Under the pieces are notes generated by a model that saw nothing but the letters and a program-made list of their open reading frames with translations, was not told the origin of the DNA and ran no database searches. Of a DNA stretch of 64,000 bases, positions 1 through 11,324 are shown in pieces (the stretch's first letter is position 1; each line of letters starts with the position of its first letter). Source of the DNA: Ischnura elegans (Eukaryota; Arthropoda; Insecta; Odonata; Coenagrionidae); NCBI RefSeq assembly GCF_921293095.1, contig NC_060257.1, positions 54,038,968 to 54,102,967 of the forward strand, written 5' to 3'. The position numbers and the translations under genes were made by a program.

Positions 1-1276
1 GATGGCATCTCACATGTCTGGTTTCTTGAATTATCCTTCCAACTTCTGCAACTGGTTAACCATTCCCTATGCATTATCTGATCGCAGTTGGTGGTAATTT
101 TCATTAGGAGGTACTAGAAAAACTTGTGCCCAAGTGAAGAATGATTGCACGCTCTCCCGGCACATAGAATTGTGGAAGGTTACCTCGGAATTCCATTGGT
201 TCAGGCATGCCCTGATGACAATGGACAACTCATGCATCGAAACGCCGGCCTGGTCGAAGTATTAGCCAGCTCTAAATTAAGTGGGCCACAGCTTAACGTT
301 CCATCTGAAGGACGGATTGTTGTGCTTGAATTGCCCTCCAAAAAGCACTCCAACTGGGATTGGGAATTTGAGGAAAAATCTCTACTGATTCTTCGCTTTA
401 AACTTAGACCCACAGACCACCATACAAATCCAATCTCCATGGGTTTTGGATTCGGCAAGCCTACATTGTAAATTTTACGTGTATAATTTGAAACAATAAT
501 TTTCAATGCAGTGCAGCATCCTTGTGTACCATGACATAATCTCACTTAGTCATGCTTTTAGTTTAAGTTTAGTCATGCTAATAGTTAAATCAATAGTTTG
601 TTGCATAGTCTCACTGTGCCACAAACTATTGACTGGTCTATTATTATTTTTCTTTCCACCAAAAAGAGTAGATCCTGGTTTACGCATCTAAGATGATTAT
701 CAGGAACTATTATTAAACATTTTTAATACACGATGTACATTTCCACAGTTCTTGAAAAATGGTTGACTGGTTTCAACTCCATATGGTTATTGTCAAGATC
801 AAACATGTGATAGCTGTCGAAACCAGTTGATCATATTAAAAATCTCCTGGGATTTAATTGTCTTTCTTGGGTCAACATATTGGGAAAGTTCTTGCTGTTC
901 AACTTTGAATGCAATAGGCGTCGATGATGGATATAAATCTCAAGTAGCAACAAGGATATATTCATCTGAGCAGGGAAAGAATGTAGTTGCAGCTTACTAT
1001 TTCTCAAATGTTATGCTTAAGAGGTAGCAATTGTTAGCCAAAACTTGAAGAATATTTTATCATAAATAAGAAGAGACAAAAATATTTCTTTTTCATCTCC
1101 AGCATTGTTTTGTTCTTCCATTTCTGCCAAGGTGCATGTCTGCGTTAATAATGTTGCAAGATAGGTCCTTTGTGCGGGAAAAATTGATATTGTGCTTTTT
1201 GTTAAGTGTGAAGTTATTCTTTATGTATGAAATCTTGTAGCAAAAAGGTATGAAGCTAATTATTTGTTGTTTACAG
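1..1276 (+). other. Intron of the Zmpste24 gene (5' part of window)
   Basis: This stretch precedes the first recognisable Zmpste24 exon and ends in a good acceptor, TTTACAG at 1270-1276. No segment resembling the family's sequence just upstream of the GSKRS motif was found here, so the preceding exon is probably outside the window. The only recognisable content is a degraded SINE at about 275-470. The other short open frames show no family resemblance. Confidence 0.6.
275..470 (-). repeat. Degraded tRNA-related SINE
   Basis: The block 'cttaacgttccatctgaagg' followed by a segment ending 'gaggaaaaatctct' matches the same region of clearer copies at 32995-33285 and 37722-38660, which read 'taacgtcccatccgacgg' and 'gtctctgaaaa'. 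The tRNA-like head would lie on the right, read on the minus strand, but is eroded here. Open frames on both strands across this block are therefore not genes. Confidence 0.6.
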
Positions 1277-1596
1277 GTTCAAAGCGGTCAGTGCACAGCA
1301 ATGCATACTTCTACGGGTTCTTTAAGAAGAAGAGGATTGTCCTTTTCGACACACTTCTCAAGGATTACACTCCCATAAATAAAGAAGGGTCCTCAGAAAA
1401 GAAAAGCGATGATGAAAGTGAGGAAAAAGAAACTCTCAAAAAGGAAATTGAACAAGAAGAAGACAAGAAGGAAGATTCCTCCACGAAAGAAGATGATGCC
1501 AAGGGTTGCAATAATGATGAGGTGATAGCTGTTTTAGGCCATGAGCTTGGTCACTGGAAACTTAATCATGTCCTCAAGAACATTATCATCATGCAG
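1277..1596 (+). CDS. Zmpste24: CAAX prenyl protease 1 (Zmpste24/STE24), exon with the zinc-binding HELGH motif
   Basis: Zmpste24 is a multi-pass ER and nuclear-envelope zinc metalloprotease (M48). It removes the -AAX tripeptide from farnesylated CAAX proteins and makes an upstream cut in prelamin A or yeast a-factor. This exon starts with two bases finishing a Gly codon and encodes [19 protein letters not shown], then [13 protein letters not shown], then a lysine/glutamate-rich linker, then [17 protein letters not shown] and KNIIIMQ. HELGH supplies two histidine zinc ligands and the catalytic Glu. The acidic/basic linker (about residues 36-77 of the exon) sits where the human protein also has a charged, poorly conserved insert. 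It ends in phase 0 before GTAAAG. Similarity to the vertebrate protein is strong and continuous. Earlier exons are missing, so the gene is partial. Confidence 0.95.
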
Positions 1597-2495
1597 GTAA
1601 AGCATTGGTAGTGTAATTGTTTTTTGGATCATGGACAGGGTTCACATTGAATACCAAAGTTGCGGAAATGTCAGGGAAATAAAAATTGAGACTGAGAATC
1701 GTTGGAAGTCCTTTCTGTACGTAGGATTAAAAGTGTTGAGCATATGGCTAGCTGAAATTAGAAATTCTTTAATAATGTGCAAAATTGTGCCAAAGACTGG
1801 CTTTGTTTCTCAGGTGCATGTTTTGCATCTACTTCAAATTGCACTTTGAATGATACTTTAGTCATTAACAATTACCTGCTTTGTACATTTTTTACGTATT
1901 TCATCTCGACTCAGGCCGAGGGGTGTCAGGTGACCATCACTGACTTCTCTTAAAGTTATATATGTAAAAGCAGTATCATTATGATCACTTTATCTCAGCT
2001 TAGAACTGAAGCAATATAAAGTTATTATCCTTTAATCATTGCTTAATCAGGCGTCAGAATTAAAAATGAAAAATCACATAAATATTAATAACAAAGGAAC
2101 CATAGTCCATAAAGCAGTGGCTATTGTTTCATTTTGAAGGAATTGCATTTATGCACATTATGCCATAACTTTCAAGTACATATGTAATAGTAAACAAATA
2201 GGAACTATTTAAGCAATAAAAATTAGTAATTGTTTGACAATTTATTGCTGAAAAAGACCACCTTTTATTTGCTTGAAAATTTAGGCTTAATGAGGCTAGT
2301 TTAAATGTTTTGCTATCAATTTAAAAAAATGAAAAAGGTAGCATATTCATACTTTTTGTTTAAAGGCATGTGAATGTTAGGCATGTTTTCGACCAAATAC
2401 TCTCCTCTCGAATACCAAGATGGCATACCTTCGAGGGAAGAAATGAAGATTCAATCTGCTTAGAAGGTATAATGAATAAAAAGGTGAATTATTGG

Positions 2496-2744
2496 TTACA
2501 TCCATTGACTGAATGCAAGATCAATCTCGTGTACTTCCATGGAGTCAAATGTGTTCAAATGCCCACGGCTACTAACTGGAAATGGTGGATAAGGCAATTT
2601 GTTCAGAGCATTTGTCAATGGCACTTCACATAAGTCTTCAAATTTGGGCCACCTGGAACGTTTCGATGGATCATGTGGATGCGTGAACAAGACACTAAAG
2701 TCATTCTCTCTTAACACGTTGCATACCGGGGTATTTAAATTCCT
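2496..2744 (-). pseudogene. Unidentified protein-coding remnant, possibly transposon-derived
   Basis: The minus strand stays open through about 80 codons, ending with a stop at the left edge. It reads with an unusual composition for random frames: FTHPHDPSKRSRWPKFEDLC, then EVPLTNALNKLPYPPFPVSS, then RGHLNTFDSMEVHEIDLAF. The HPxxPSxxxRWPxxxDxCxVP pattern looks like a protein fold rather than noise, but the family cannot be named with confidence. It lies antisense in a Zmpste24 intron and has no clear start or partner exon. It could also be a chance frame. Confidence 0.25.
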
Positions 2745-3600
2745 AGGAATTCTGGATGAAGTTGTTGAGATTGGAAATATGTGCCTATTAGGGTGTAATG
2801 CCTTTGGTTTAAAAATGGTTAAAAAAGCTAATGTTTAGAATATAACTTTACCCAATCAAATGTTAGATGCATCAATTCATTATGAATAACTAACAACAAC
2901 TGAAACGTAGTAACGAATACGTATTGTACACTTTAAAATTGTTTAGGTTGACATGCCTAAATGACGAGAATCTTCGTCATTCATCCAGAACGTTCGGGAA
3001 AAAAATGACGAGAATTCTCGCCATCTGTACGCAACGTGTTAAACACACTGCAGTGATTTTAGCAATTCACCAGGCTTTTGGAAACACACCCAATGAAGTC
3101 ATTCATGGTGAGATCTTGAATACTGTATGTCTTTCTACCAGAATTTGTCACAGTCTGTATGCATGTGTGGTTAGCAGAGCGAGTAATAGTTGCCCCATGT
3201 ATGTGAACAACCCGGACAGGACAACCGTTGATGCCATGTACAGTAGGGCGGATCGGAAAAATCGATTTTTTTCAAATCCATCTGTCCCAATGAAAAAAAG
3301 TTGTCGGACCGATCAAAAATAAGGCCTGAAAATTTTGAGACCTCTAGGTGAACCCCTGACCCTCGCTCAAATACAATTTAGGGGGGAATGGTCAAAATTC
3401 GAAAAATAAAACATTTTATGGTCATTCCCTATAGATTTTGCCAAGTTACTTTACTTTAAGGACAAAATTTTCATTCATTTTGACGTATCTGCCACCGTTT
3501 AGCCACAAAATGCCTAAGTTGAGTCCGCGACCTCGAAGAGAATATTCCAACACAGCAACGTGAATACGAGAGCAGCAGGCCGATCCCATCTCCTCCCTGC

Positions 3601-3785
3601 TCACTTCTCCCCCTCCCACGCCTCGAATACAGCAAAATTCATCCCACGTGTGCTGCTAGGAGGGAGTTCATCTTTGATAAAATAAATCGGTGTATCAAAG
3701 ATGAGCTCCCTCCTATCGGTAGAAGGTAAAAAAGGATGTGTAGTGAGAGCTGGAAACCTCCCCCCCATGGCTATGCCACTGTACA
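3601..3785 (-). mobile_element. hAT-like element end with internal hairpin
   Basis: The right edge reads 'catggctatgccactg', the complement of the CAGTGGCATAGCC type ends seen in other hAT-like MITEs of this window. Inside, 3658-3679 and 3693-3714 form an inverted repeat ('aggagggagttcatctttga' against 'tcaaagatgagctccctcct'). The left end and target duplication were not found, so the element is partial or degraded. Confidence 0.45.
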
Positions 3786-4000
3786 TAACATGCTTGAAAC
3801 GTATGCTTTTATTTTAAAATTCTCAGGGAGTATTAAGTCGACCCTGTTCTACATTAGCCATTATCTCAAGTTCGAAGATTTCACCTCTCCTGGTAAATTT
3901 TCTCAGATGATAGCTTTTATATAAGATAAATATGCAAATGTGGACAAAAGTTTACTCAGTAGGTATTCCCTGAAAATGCATAGATAATTTATGCATAGTA

Positions 4001-4152
4001 CCGTATATGACTGAATATAGCCCCCCCTTTTTTCCAAAAATGCCCGTGATAAAAGTTAAGGGGGGGACTATATTCAAATCCATTTTTTTAATTTTTTCCC
4101 GAAACTCAAGCCTCAAAATTAGGGGGGGGGGACTATATTCGGAGAAATACGG
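4001..4152. mobile_element. Small MITE with TA target duplication
   Basis: The ends are inverted copies: 'ccgtatatgactgaatatag' on the left and 'ctatattcggagaaatacgg' on the right, each next to a TA dinucleotide (3999-4000, 4153-4154). That is the mark of the Tc1/mariner/pogo superfamily. The interior holds G-runs and C-runs and no coding capacity. Confidence 0.7.
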
Positions 4153-4516
4153 TACTTAATTTTTAATGGTGAATACATTTCCAATTGATGGGTTAGTGGA
4201 GTTATAATTCTGAATTTTTCTAAAAGCATAATTGAGGGCCTGGTTGTGATATAAGCCTAAGTGCAATCCTCTGAAGTCCTTTTGACTGAATTGCAATGGT
4301 TTCTTTACTCCACTTGCCTTTTGAGGGATGTTGTGTGACTGGAGGAAAGTGTAGCAGATAGGATTTATGAGGAAAAAGTGTAAGATGAACTATGCTCTAA
4401 TAGCTCCCTGGTCCTCAATCGTTCAGTTAAAATTTTAAAAACTTGTGTAGCTTGAAATTCAACTTTTATGACCTCTCCAGGTTATATTTTAATAAATCTA
4501 TTTTTTTTTTCCTCAG

Positions 4517-4660
4517 GTGAACTTATTTATGATATTCCTTGTGTTCGGTATTCTTCTGCGTTATCAATCTATGTACAGGGCCTTTGGATTTATGGATGAA
4601 CAGCCTATATTGATTGGTTTCTTCATCGTTGGCCAGTTTATATTTTCACCATACAATGCT
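4517..4660 (+). CDS. Zmpste24: CAAX prenyl protease 1 (Zmpste24), transmembrane exon
   Basis: This exon encodes 48 residues in phase 0: VNLFMIFLVFGILL, then RYQSMYRAFGFMDEQPILIG, then FFIVGQFIFSPYNA. It aligns with the Zmpste24 segment after the HELGH exon, where two hydrophobic membrane spans flank the F-GF-D-QP-LIG motif and end at FSPYN. Borders are CTCAG before and GTGAGT after, both canonical. It continues without phase change into the exon at 6509. Confidence 0.94.
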
Positions 4661-4747
4661 GTGAGTAAACACAATCGTATTTTTTTACTTGATGGTATCT
4701 CAGAGAATTATGTATTTGCTAATAGTTTTCTGTTTAATAATCTTTAA

Positions 4748-5332
4748 CCCTAATACGGGCAAGGTGAGTCTCTTGGACTCATTGCATCACATTTTTGAGA
4801 ATTTTATTATGTCATTGAAATGTCAGCATGTTGTAAATTTTTTACTTCTTCTAATTGTATATTTCCTATAAATTAGAGTAATTCAAACTTCTTTCGGAAT
4901 TAAAGTAACTTAAAAAATAATTTTTTTCCCTGAATTCCCACAAATCTGGGCGAGGTGAGTCTGTTTGCACGAAATGTAAAAATTGATGTGCATTTTGCAA
5001 ATATTTGGTTTGAATTGTCAAAATAATGTAAAATTATCACCATGTACATGTAACGATAAATATATAGTGAAAACAGAAAGAATTAGTCAAAAGAGTCTAC
5101 TGTACTCGCTTTTTGAATATGTATGAAATTTATAAGTAATGTAAAACTTTTGTTAAACAAAAAATAATCAATTTTATGTAAAATGGTTCTATAGTGCACA
5201 ATATGTACAAATAGATGTGAAAAGTAATATTTTTCACTCTTTAATAGTTTAAATTAAAAGCATAAGTTAAAAAGAGTCCATTGGACTCACTTTGCCCGAT
5301 TACGTCAGAAAAATATGTTGCCCGTATTAGGG
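4748..5332. mobile_element. piggyBac-type MITE with TTAA duplications
   Basis: TTAA occurs at 4744-4747 and 5333-5336. Immediately inside are perfect inverted ends, 'ccctaatacgggcaa' and 'ttgcccgtattaggg'. TTAA duplication plus a CCC-starting inverted repeat is diagnostic for piggyBac elements. Sub-terminal copies of 'ggtgagtct...ttggactc' are found in inverted orientation near both ends. The 585 bp has no transposase. Confidence 0.85.
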
Positions 5333-5806
5333 TTAATATGTTAAATCCTACTATCTTTTATTTTTGGTTAGAATGATTTTATCGATAATGTTGATAGGAT
5401 TCTTTATTTTTATCTTTATTCTATTCTAAATTTTGTATCAGAGTGGGATAATTGATTTACTCGACAAACTCCATTGGAAAAAGGTTAGTTAGGAACCAGT
5501 CTGTTGCAGATGGCCAATTTTAAATTTAAGACTGATGATGCCACGTAGCAAGTGTGTTGAGAACACTCTATGGCTACATTTTAACTTAACATTCAAAATA
5601 TTTGGTTACTCAGTAATCATTCTATTATTGGCGTTAGAGAAAAATGAGTGATTTTGGCATAATTGTGCAGTTTTTGAAGACATTATTAATGATGATGAAA
5701 AGTTGGCTGCCACCTATTGTCCAATTTTTGAACTAAAATTTCTGCGGCCAGGCCGCCTGGTTGGTGCGCTGGAACAATTTTGGCTCGCTTTTCATTAGAG
5801 ATTAAA

Positions 5807-6050
5807 AAATATACTTTGCTGTATTCCACACAGTATTTATTTTTTTTTTTTATCTACCAGTTGTGACCTTTTCGGGGCATTATGAAGAGGTAACAGTAGC
5901 TGTCGTTGCTCTGATATCCCTTCATAATGACCTGATAAGGTCAAAAGTAGTATAAACTGGTTTATAATGAATACTGTGTGGAATATAACACAGTATATTT
6001 TGAATCTATCAAATCACTATTCCACTAAGTGAACTCGGGAACATTGATTT
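5807..6050 (+). mobile_element. Inverted-dimer retroelement end (Penelope-like), copy A
   Basis: The stretch 5807-5999 folds on itself: the left 'tattccacacagtattta' mirrors the right 'atgaatactgtgtggaata'. Near the centre of the right half is 'ttcataatgacctgataagg', followed by 'tcaaaag'. This parallels 'ttgataatgacctaacgg' followed by 'tcgaaac' in the copy at 48177-48397. A tail with 'attccactaagtgaactcgg' follows, matching the tails of the other copies. The 12-bp-range target duplication seen in other copies is not clear here. Confidence 0.55.
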
Positions 6051-6211
6051 GATCGATATTCATTATTAATTCTCAACAGTTAATGTTTTTTTGACATATC
6101 TCATCGTCCTGATTAAATCGTCCATCTTGCAAAACTTTTGTACGGCTTTTGGAGATAGCCCAAAAAAAATCAATTTTGTCGGCAATAGATCTGATCGGCA
6201 ATCTAACTGAT

Positions 6212-6450
6212 ATATTGATGGCTAAGTTCCAACAACACATTTCTCAAAATTTGGCCGGTTTGAGACAGGTATCTTAAAAAAGTGTAATAACATTAAAAAA
6301 TAGGATTCAAACAAAAAACAACTCTTTGTTGGCAAGTGTATGCTTTTTTTGTTTTTAATTTTAGCGTACAATTAGAAAAAATTAATCATTTTTTTGCTTG
6401 AATTGTTGCTATTTTTGAGATACCTGTTGTTAGAATTTAGCCATTGATAT
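6212..6450. mobile_element. Short terminal-inverted-repeat element
   Basis: The left end 'gatggctaagttccaacaac' and the right end 'gttgttagaatttagccatt' are imperfect reverse complements. A second inner pair ('gacaggtatctt' and 'gagatacctgtt') supports a MITE of about 240 bp. The family is not identified. Confidence 0.5.
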
Positions 6451-6508
6451 GTACATGCTATGTTTCGATTTTGTTTGACTGAGGTTCATTTTCTTCTCCT
6501 TAATTCAG

Positions 6509-6727
6509 GTGCTTGGGTTCTTCCTCACTGTATTGAGTCGCCGTTTTGAATTCCAAGCGGATGCATTTGCCACGAAGCTGGGCCATGCTGAAGCGCTTGG
6601 TGCTGCATTAATCAAATTGAACAGCGACAATCTTGGGTTTCCTGTTAATGACCCACTATATTCCATGTGGCATCATTCCCATCCACCTTTGCTAGAGCGA
6701 CTCAATGCCTTAAAGAAGACAGCTTGA
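6509..6727 (+). CDS. Zmpste24: CAAX prenyl protease 1 (Zmpste24), C-terminal exon
   Basis: This is the last coding exon, 72 residues and a TGA. It reads [20 protein letters not shown], then [20 protein letters not shown], then [20 protein letters not shown], then [12 protein letters not shown]. The Glu of [10 protein letters not shown] is the third zinc ligand of the family, and the [14 protein letters not shown] block is the hallmark C-terminus of Zmpste24. There is no C-terminal dilysine-like ER motif beyond LKKTA. The acceptor is TAATTCAG. The reading frame and family length at this end look intact, so the gene is probably functional. Confidence 0.95.
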   Translation: MLGFFLTVLSRRFEFQADAFATKLGHAEALGAALIKLNSDNLGFPVNDPLYSMWHHSHPPLLERLNALKKTA

Positions 6728-7410
6728 GATGGCATTGTTTACTTTGCACTTGAAGCAGTACATACGTATTTCGTTGTTAAGCACAATGTGTTTTACATCA
6801 CTGATCTCCCTGTTAAGGATGGACAAATGCGTAATATTGACTGTGAGGCCTTGATAGGAGCCCCGAAAATAAATGAAATCCGTATGTATTGGAAAGTTGT
6901 GTGTATTTGAAGTGATGATTTTATGCCATGCGAGGCAAATGCATTTTCATTTTCTGGTTGGACTGACTTGAAAATTATCTATTTCTCGTACTGCTATGCT
7001 CACTAAATTTACTGAAAAGACTTACGGGGTATAAAACTTTCAAGAAAAGTTTATCTCATTTTGCTGTTTTGTTTTATTCTGTTCTCGTGTGATTTTGAAT
7101 CAGTATTTTATCTTTGAACTCTTCACCATCAATTTTGTGGATACTCTATTCATCTATCTTTTTTCGTTTTGCATTTAAGTTCATGCATTTTTCTGCCCCT
7201 TTCCTTTATCACGTTGCATTTAGTGTGTGCTGACAAGAGTTTTAAGCCTACTATGAAAGAACTTGTTTCGGCAATATTCTTCCATCATTCAATTAAAATT
7301 GTGAAAATTTTAGTTCTATCAATTTGGAGACATTGTACAATGTGATATCTCTAATTTAATCTAAGTTGTATACTGTGAGGTAAATAAAGTACTGAAGGAT
7401 TTTTTAAACG
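6728..7410 (+). other. Zmpste24 3'UTR with poly(A) signals
   Basis: AATAAA occurs at 6868-6873 and at 7383-7388. The second is followed by a T-rich stretch and a GTGTC-containing region, which makes it the more likely main cleavage signal. No other feature was seen here. Confidence 0.55.
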
Positions 7411-7900
7411 TGTCTTTATTTGTTAGTGTAACCTTGGATAGGCATAGGTCATGTCCCCAGTAGAACCACTGCAATATTGTGTGCCAAATTAGGTAAAGGT
7501 TGTTGAAATTGTGAAATGAACCATTTTTCATTTATTACCCGGATAGCTCAAAGTAAGAGAATTATCCGTTTCATATGGATTTCTTACGGAAAAAATTGAT
7601 AAGCAGCTTATCGTAAGCTAAGGAGCTTATATAAGGCTAGGGTAAGATTTAGGGAAGAATAGGTAAGGAATGCCACCAAATATCCTCAGACAGCGTAAGT
7701 CGCTTCTGTTGGAGCACCAAAGGCAGCTGAACAGCGTACTACACATGCTACGCTGCTCATCCCGACATGAATTTAAAGCCTACCGGTGAAATTCAGCGAG
7801 TCTTTACAAGAGATAACAACTGATAGATTTTCCCGTAAATAGAAAAAAATAAACAACAGCAAACGACTAGCTGGTGAAGATACAAAGCATAATACAAGTA
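7411..7900. other. Intergenic stretch, nothing recognised
   Basis: The region is AT-rich and has no exon-like frames. A short segment around 7595-7625 contains self-complementary 'gcagcttatcgtaagct' motifs. No transposon family was identified. Confidence 0.5.
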
Positions 7901-8193
7901 CAGTTGAGGACCTCAAATCCAGAAAGCTTGGAACCGGCGGGCTTCTGGATTTCTGGTCTTCAAAGTATATTTAGTAAATTAATTAATTTATACGTGTGCT
8001 CAGGCTCTTGTACTTGATATTTGATATCCTTACGTGTCCCTGACAAGGTTCTTAGCGTATGTCCATAGTATGTGCTAACTTCCTACGCATCCCAGAACAA
8101 GGCTTGGAGAGTGGTGCCACGAGGTGGCAAGTCGAAACACTACGCAGAGGAATTTTCAAATTTTCGGGATTCCGGAATTGAGGTCCTCAGCTG
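7901..8193. mobile_element. pogo/Tigger-like MITE
   Basis: The element is bounded by TA dinucleotides (7899-7900, 8194-8195). Its ends are inverted: 'cagttgaggacctcaaatcc' on the left and 'ggaattgaggtcctcagctg' on the right. A CAG start and TA duplication fit the pogo/Tigger branch of Tc1/mariner. A frame of 94 codons crosses the right border and is not a gene. Confidence 0.75.
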
Positions 8194-9540
8194 TACTTTA
8201 TCCTTGTGGTGGAAAGAAAATAAAACAACACTAGGGAGAACCAAACGTGCGACCTTTATATCCATATCTCTAAACGCTATCTACTACACCACAGCAACCA
8301 ATGAGGGTAATTGGCATAGTTACCATTTTAAATTTCAATTATATAGAAAAACTTAGTTGGTGCGTGAATGAAAAAACTGAAATAATTCAAGGTCCACACA
8401 ATTTAACATTTATGAATTTTAATTTATGGTCTGATAACCTGATGAATATATTATATCAATAAGAGATTCATTCCAGCATTTTTATATTATTCTACGTCGC
8501 TATTCTTGTGAAATTATGTGTTTTTCTTACAGCTGTCATTTCACCATCATTTCATAAATGTATATGATTTTCAAATTATAGCCGTATGATGTTGTTTCTC
8601 CTCATAATATATAAGCACCAAGAATAAAAACATTATTCTTATACATAAATGCCTTAATGAATACTCTGAAACTATGGGATAACAACTGCATCTAAGGAAA
8701 TGCTGAAAGTTTGGCCATTTTGTCATTACTCTGGATGTTTGTTGGCCTGGCCGTAAGAAACCCATAACAAGCTTACTTGATAAGCGCCTTCCTTACTTCT
8801 TCCTTTCACCTTATCTGAATGACTTACAATGTGCTAGCTGGGAAAGAATATAAGTTATTAACTTAACATATTTTGTTATTGGTTGTAAGTAAATTTTATT
8901 TGCTTAGAATTGTTGCCTTTCCCCACATTTAATTATGCACCATGAGAGAATGAATTTATTCTCTCTAGGGTAAAAATTTTACTATTTTTTTGCTAATGAC
9001 CCTACATTTTACAAATCTTTAAGCCTTTCATGTCAATGTCTTACTCGGAGTAAACCTTTCCTACATATGGATTCCTCAAAGACTTTTTTTCCTCCTTATG
9101 AACTCCTCCACTCTCCAAGTAAGTTTTTACGCAGACAAACAAAGACAAAAATAAGATTTTGAAGTGGTAGGTTCACTACATAGAGGTTTGCCTATTAATT
9201 TACATGTAAATCTGACGGGACCGCAGGGGTGGTACGAAGTATAGAGGTTTATGATGTAAAGAGGTTCACTACATAGAGGTTTTACTGTAAAACAAAAGCC
9301 ATTGACTATGCACACTTATATCCTAGATGTCAGCTCGGAAATTGACTTAAATTCTGACTCCTGGAGTTCTCTCCATAGCATGACTGCTGGACTGAGCCCC
9401 AAGAGACTCTTTGGTTCCCTCAGTACGGAGCATTTTTTCAGAGCTTTCATTAAGAAAGGTCTTGAGATAATCACCAACTGTCAGCACCAACCTTTTTCAA
9501 CCCTTCCTAGCAGGGACTCCACATTATCTTGGACTCCGAG
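8194..9540. other. Intergenic, mostly unrecognised
   Basis: No coding sequence is supported. At 9165-9290 the phrase 'ggttcactacatagaggttt' occurs twice, the second copy running into 'tactgta'. This looks like a terminal fragment of a second pogo-like element. The block 9370-9470 ('gagccccaagagactctt...ggagcatttttt') recurs in inverted orientation at 23190-23290, so it is a dispersed repeat. Confidence 0.45.
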
Positions 9541-10390
9541 GGTAGTTGGGCTACCTCTTTTCTTGGTTTATAACCCTACCCTGGCATTAGTTCGCGGTCA
9601 ACTAATGATTTGTTTTTATGAATTTGCTATATGGATAATTGTTGCTTGAACGTAAATTGCAGGCTTCGAATTGAATTCCTCCTTTGATTCTGAGAATTGT
9701 CAAATTTTGAATGAAGCTCTAACGCCAATGCAGCAACAGTTTTGATGTTGATGTTTATACTGAAAATGAGACATAAGTTAATATTTATGGTAGAATTTCA
9801 TTAAAAAGTTGTAAATGATGCTTACAAGGCACATAATTCAATTCCTAGTTCATATTTTTTGAGAAAGGGACGTATTTATTTTGCAAAATGACTGCATGCA
9901 CAAATGCATGACTGTGGTCCTCTACCGTTAAGAGGGGTAATATAAGACTAGGGGTTCAGGTACTCCTGCTCCCAGGTAGTTGGGCTACCTTCTTTCTGGC
10001 TTTATAACCCTACCAGGGGCATTAGTTCGCCGTCAACTAATGATTTGTTTTTATGAATTAGCTACATGGATAATTGTTGCTTGCATGAAACCTGCAGACT
10101 TCAAATTGAATTCCTCATTTTATCTCAGAATAGTCAAATTTTGAACTAAACTGTATTGTCAATATAATGGATTTAATGCATCATCAATTTCCATGTTGAT
10201 GTTTAAACTGAAATCGAGATACAACTTACCTAATCTTTAGGGTAGAATTTCGTTTAAAAATTGTAAATGCTCCTCAAGGGACAAGGAAGTCAATTCTTAG
10301 TTTATAATTTTTGAGAAAGGAACAAGTATTTATATAACAAATCGACTGAATGCACAGTTGTATAATCGTGGTCCATTACAATAAAGCTGG
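9540..10390. repeat. Diverged tandem duplication of ~430 bp
   Basis: Segments starting at 9541 and 9976 run parallel for roughly 400 bp. Shared blocks are 'gtagttgggctacct', 'tcaactaatgatttgttttt', 'tggataattgttgcttg', 'gatgttgatgttta' and 'ttgagaaagg'. Divergence and small indels suggest an old event. A similar 'cctgctcccg.atttc' block recurs at 47400-47420, so the unit belongs to a dispersed family. Confidence 0.65.
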
Positions 10391-10530
10391 GTCTGGGCGC
10401 CTGCTCCCGGATTTCAAGAGTAAATATAAGGCTTAGTGCTGCTGCTTTGTAGTGTACTCGCAACTGTCATAATTGGGGGAGAGTAAGGACATGGATATTT
10501 TTGGCATTCGTTTGCCTGCATAAAGAAGCA

Positions 10531-10900
10531 CATATGAAACTTTCCAATTTATTGACCAATAAATCGGCATGAAATATTGTTCTATTGGGCGTTATGAACC
10601 GTACATTATGAATCCATGTATACACCAATATTGGCCGAAATAGTGTTCTAATGTTCTGCCAGAGAATGCCATTTTATTTCGATAATATTACTTTGTATAA
10701 GCGTACGCGTTATTTGTATGATTCAATCAATAGTGAAACAACTTCAACAGAAAATAGAACCTGTTCTAAATTCCAAATTGCGCAAGAAATTGTGTCCAAT
10801 ATTTTGAAAAGGATATTGAACTAGAAATAGGATGTGTGGCAGTTGGACCACAATCCAATACCTAATGGATTGGCCAATAAATTGGGAAGTGTCATACGAA
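10531..10900. mobile_element. Probable MITE with inverted ends
   Basis: The left segment 'tgaaactttccaatttattg' and the right segment 'caataaattgggaagtgtca' are imperfect inverted repeats about 330 bp apart. There is no coding capacity, and no clear target duplication was found. Confidence 0.4.
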
Positions 10901-11324
10901 CTTAAGAAAATCTCCAACAAAAATTTTCGGCTTTTGTCTCATGCGTCAAGAAACGTCCTTCCGAATATTTTCGTCATGAGTACCAAAGGGGTTAATTTTG
11001 CCTAGAACTACTTCTTAAAAAATGTCTTTGTAGCTCCAATTTTTTTTTAATTCCAGTAAGCATTCATGTCCTTTGTGGGCAACTGGATGACATCAAAAGG
11101 ACTCCATCATATAAATTTATTTGCTGATCCATCAAATAAATTTATTTGCTGATTAATCAAGTTCTCATTTGTCAGTAACTCAACAAATGGTTTGATACAG
11201 ATCTCCACTTAATTCCTCTATCAGCTATTCTGTTAACACGCACAAGATTATCTTATCTGAGGCCTTCCTCAGTTGTTCATACCTTCCTTTCAATGATAAT
11301 TTTCATCGGACCATTGTGCCACAT

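Larger units (their letters stand above)
1597..4516 (+). other. Zmpste24 intron
   Basis: This intron begins GTAAAG and ends CTCAG after a long T-tract at 4501-4510. It contains an unidentified protein-like fragment on the minus strand near 2496-2750, a hAT-like element end near 3601-3785 with an internal hairpin, and a TA-flanked MITE at 4001-4152. Nothing else in it was recognised. Confidence 0.85.
4661..6508 (+). other. Zmpste24 last intron
   Basis: The intron runs from GTGAGT to AATTCAG. Three repeats fill most of it: a TTAA-flanked piggyBac-type MITE (4748-5332), an inverted-dimer retroelement end (5807-6050), and a short TIR element (6212-6450). No coding sequence was seen. Confidence 0.85.

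Noticed and set aside
145-545. Overlapping 108- and 114-codon frames on both strands as genes
   Set aside because: They cover a SINE whose sister copies lie at 32995 and 37722; no family motif, splice or promoter support.
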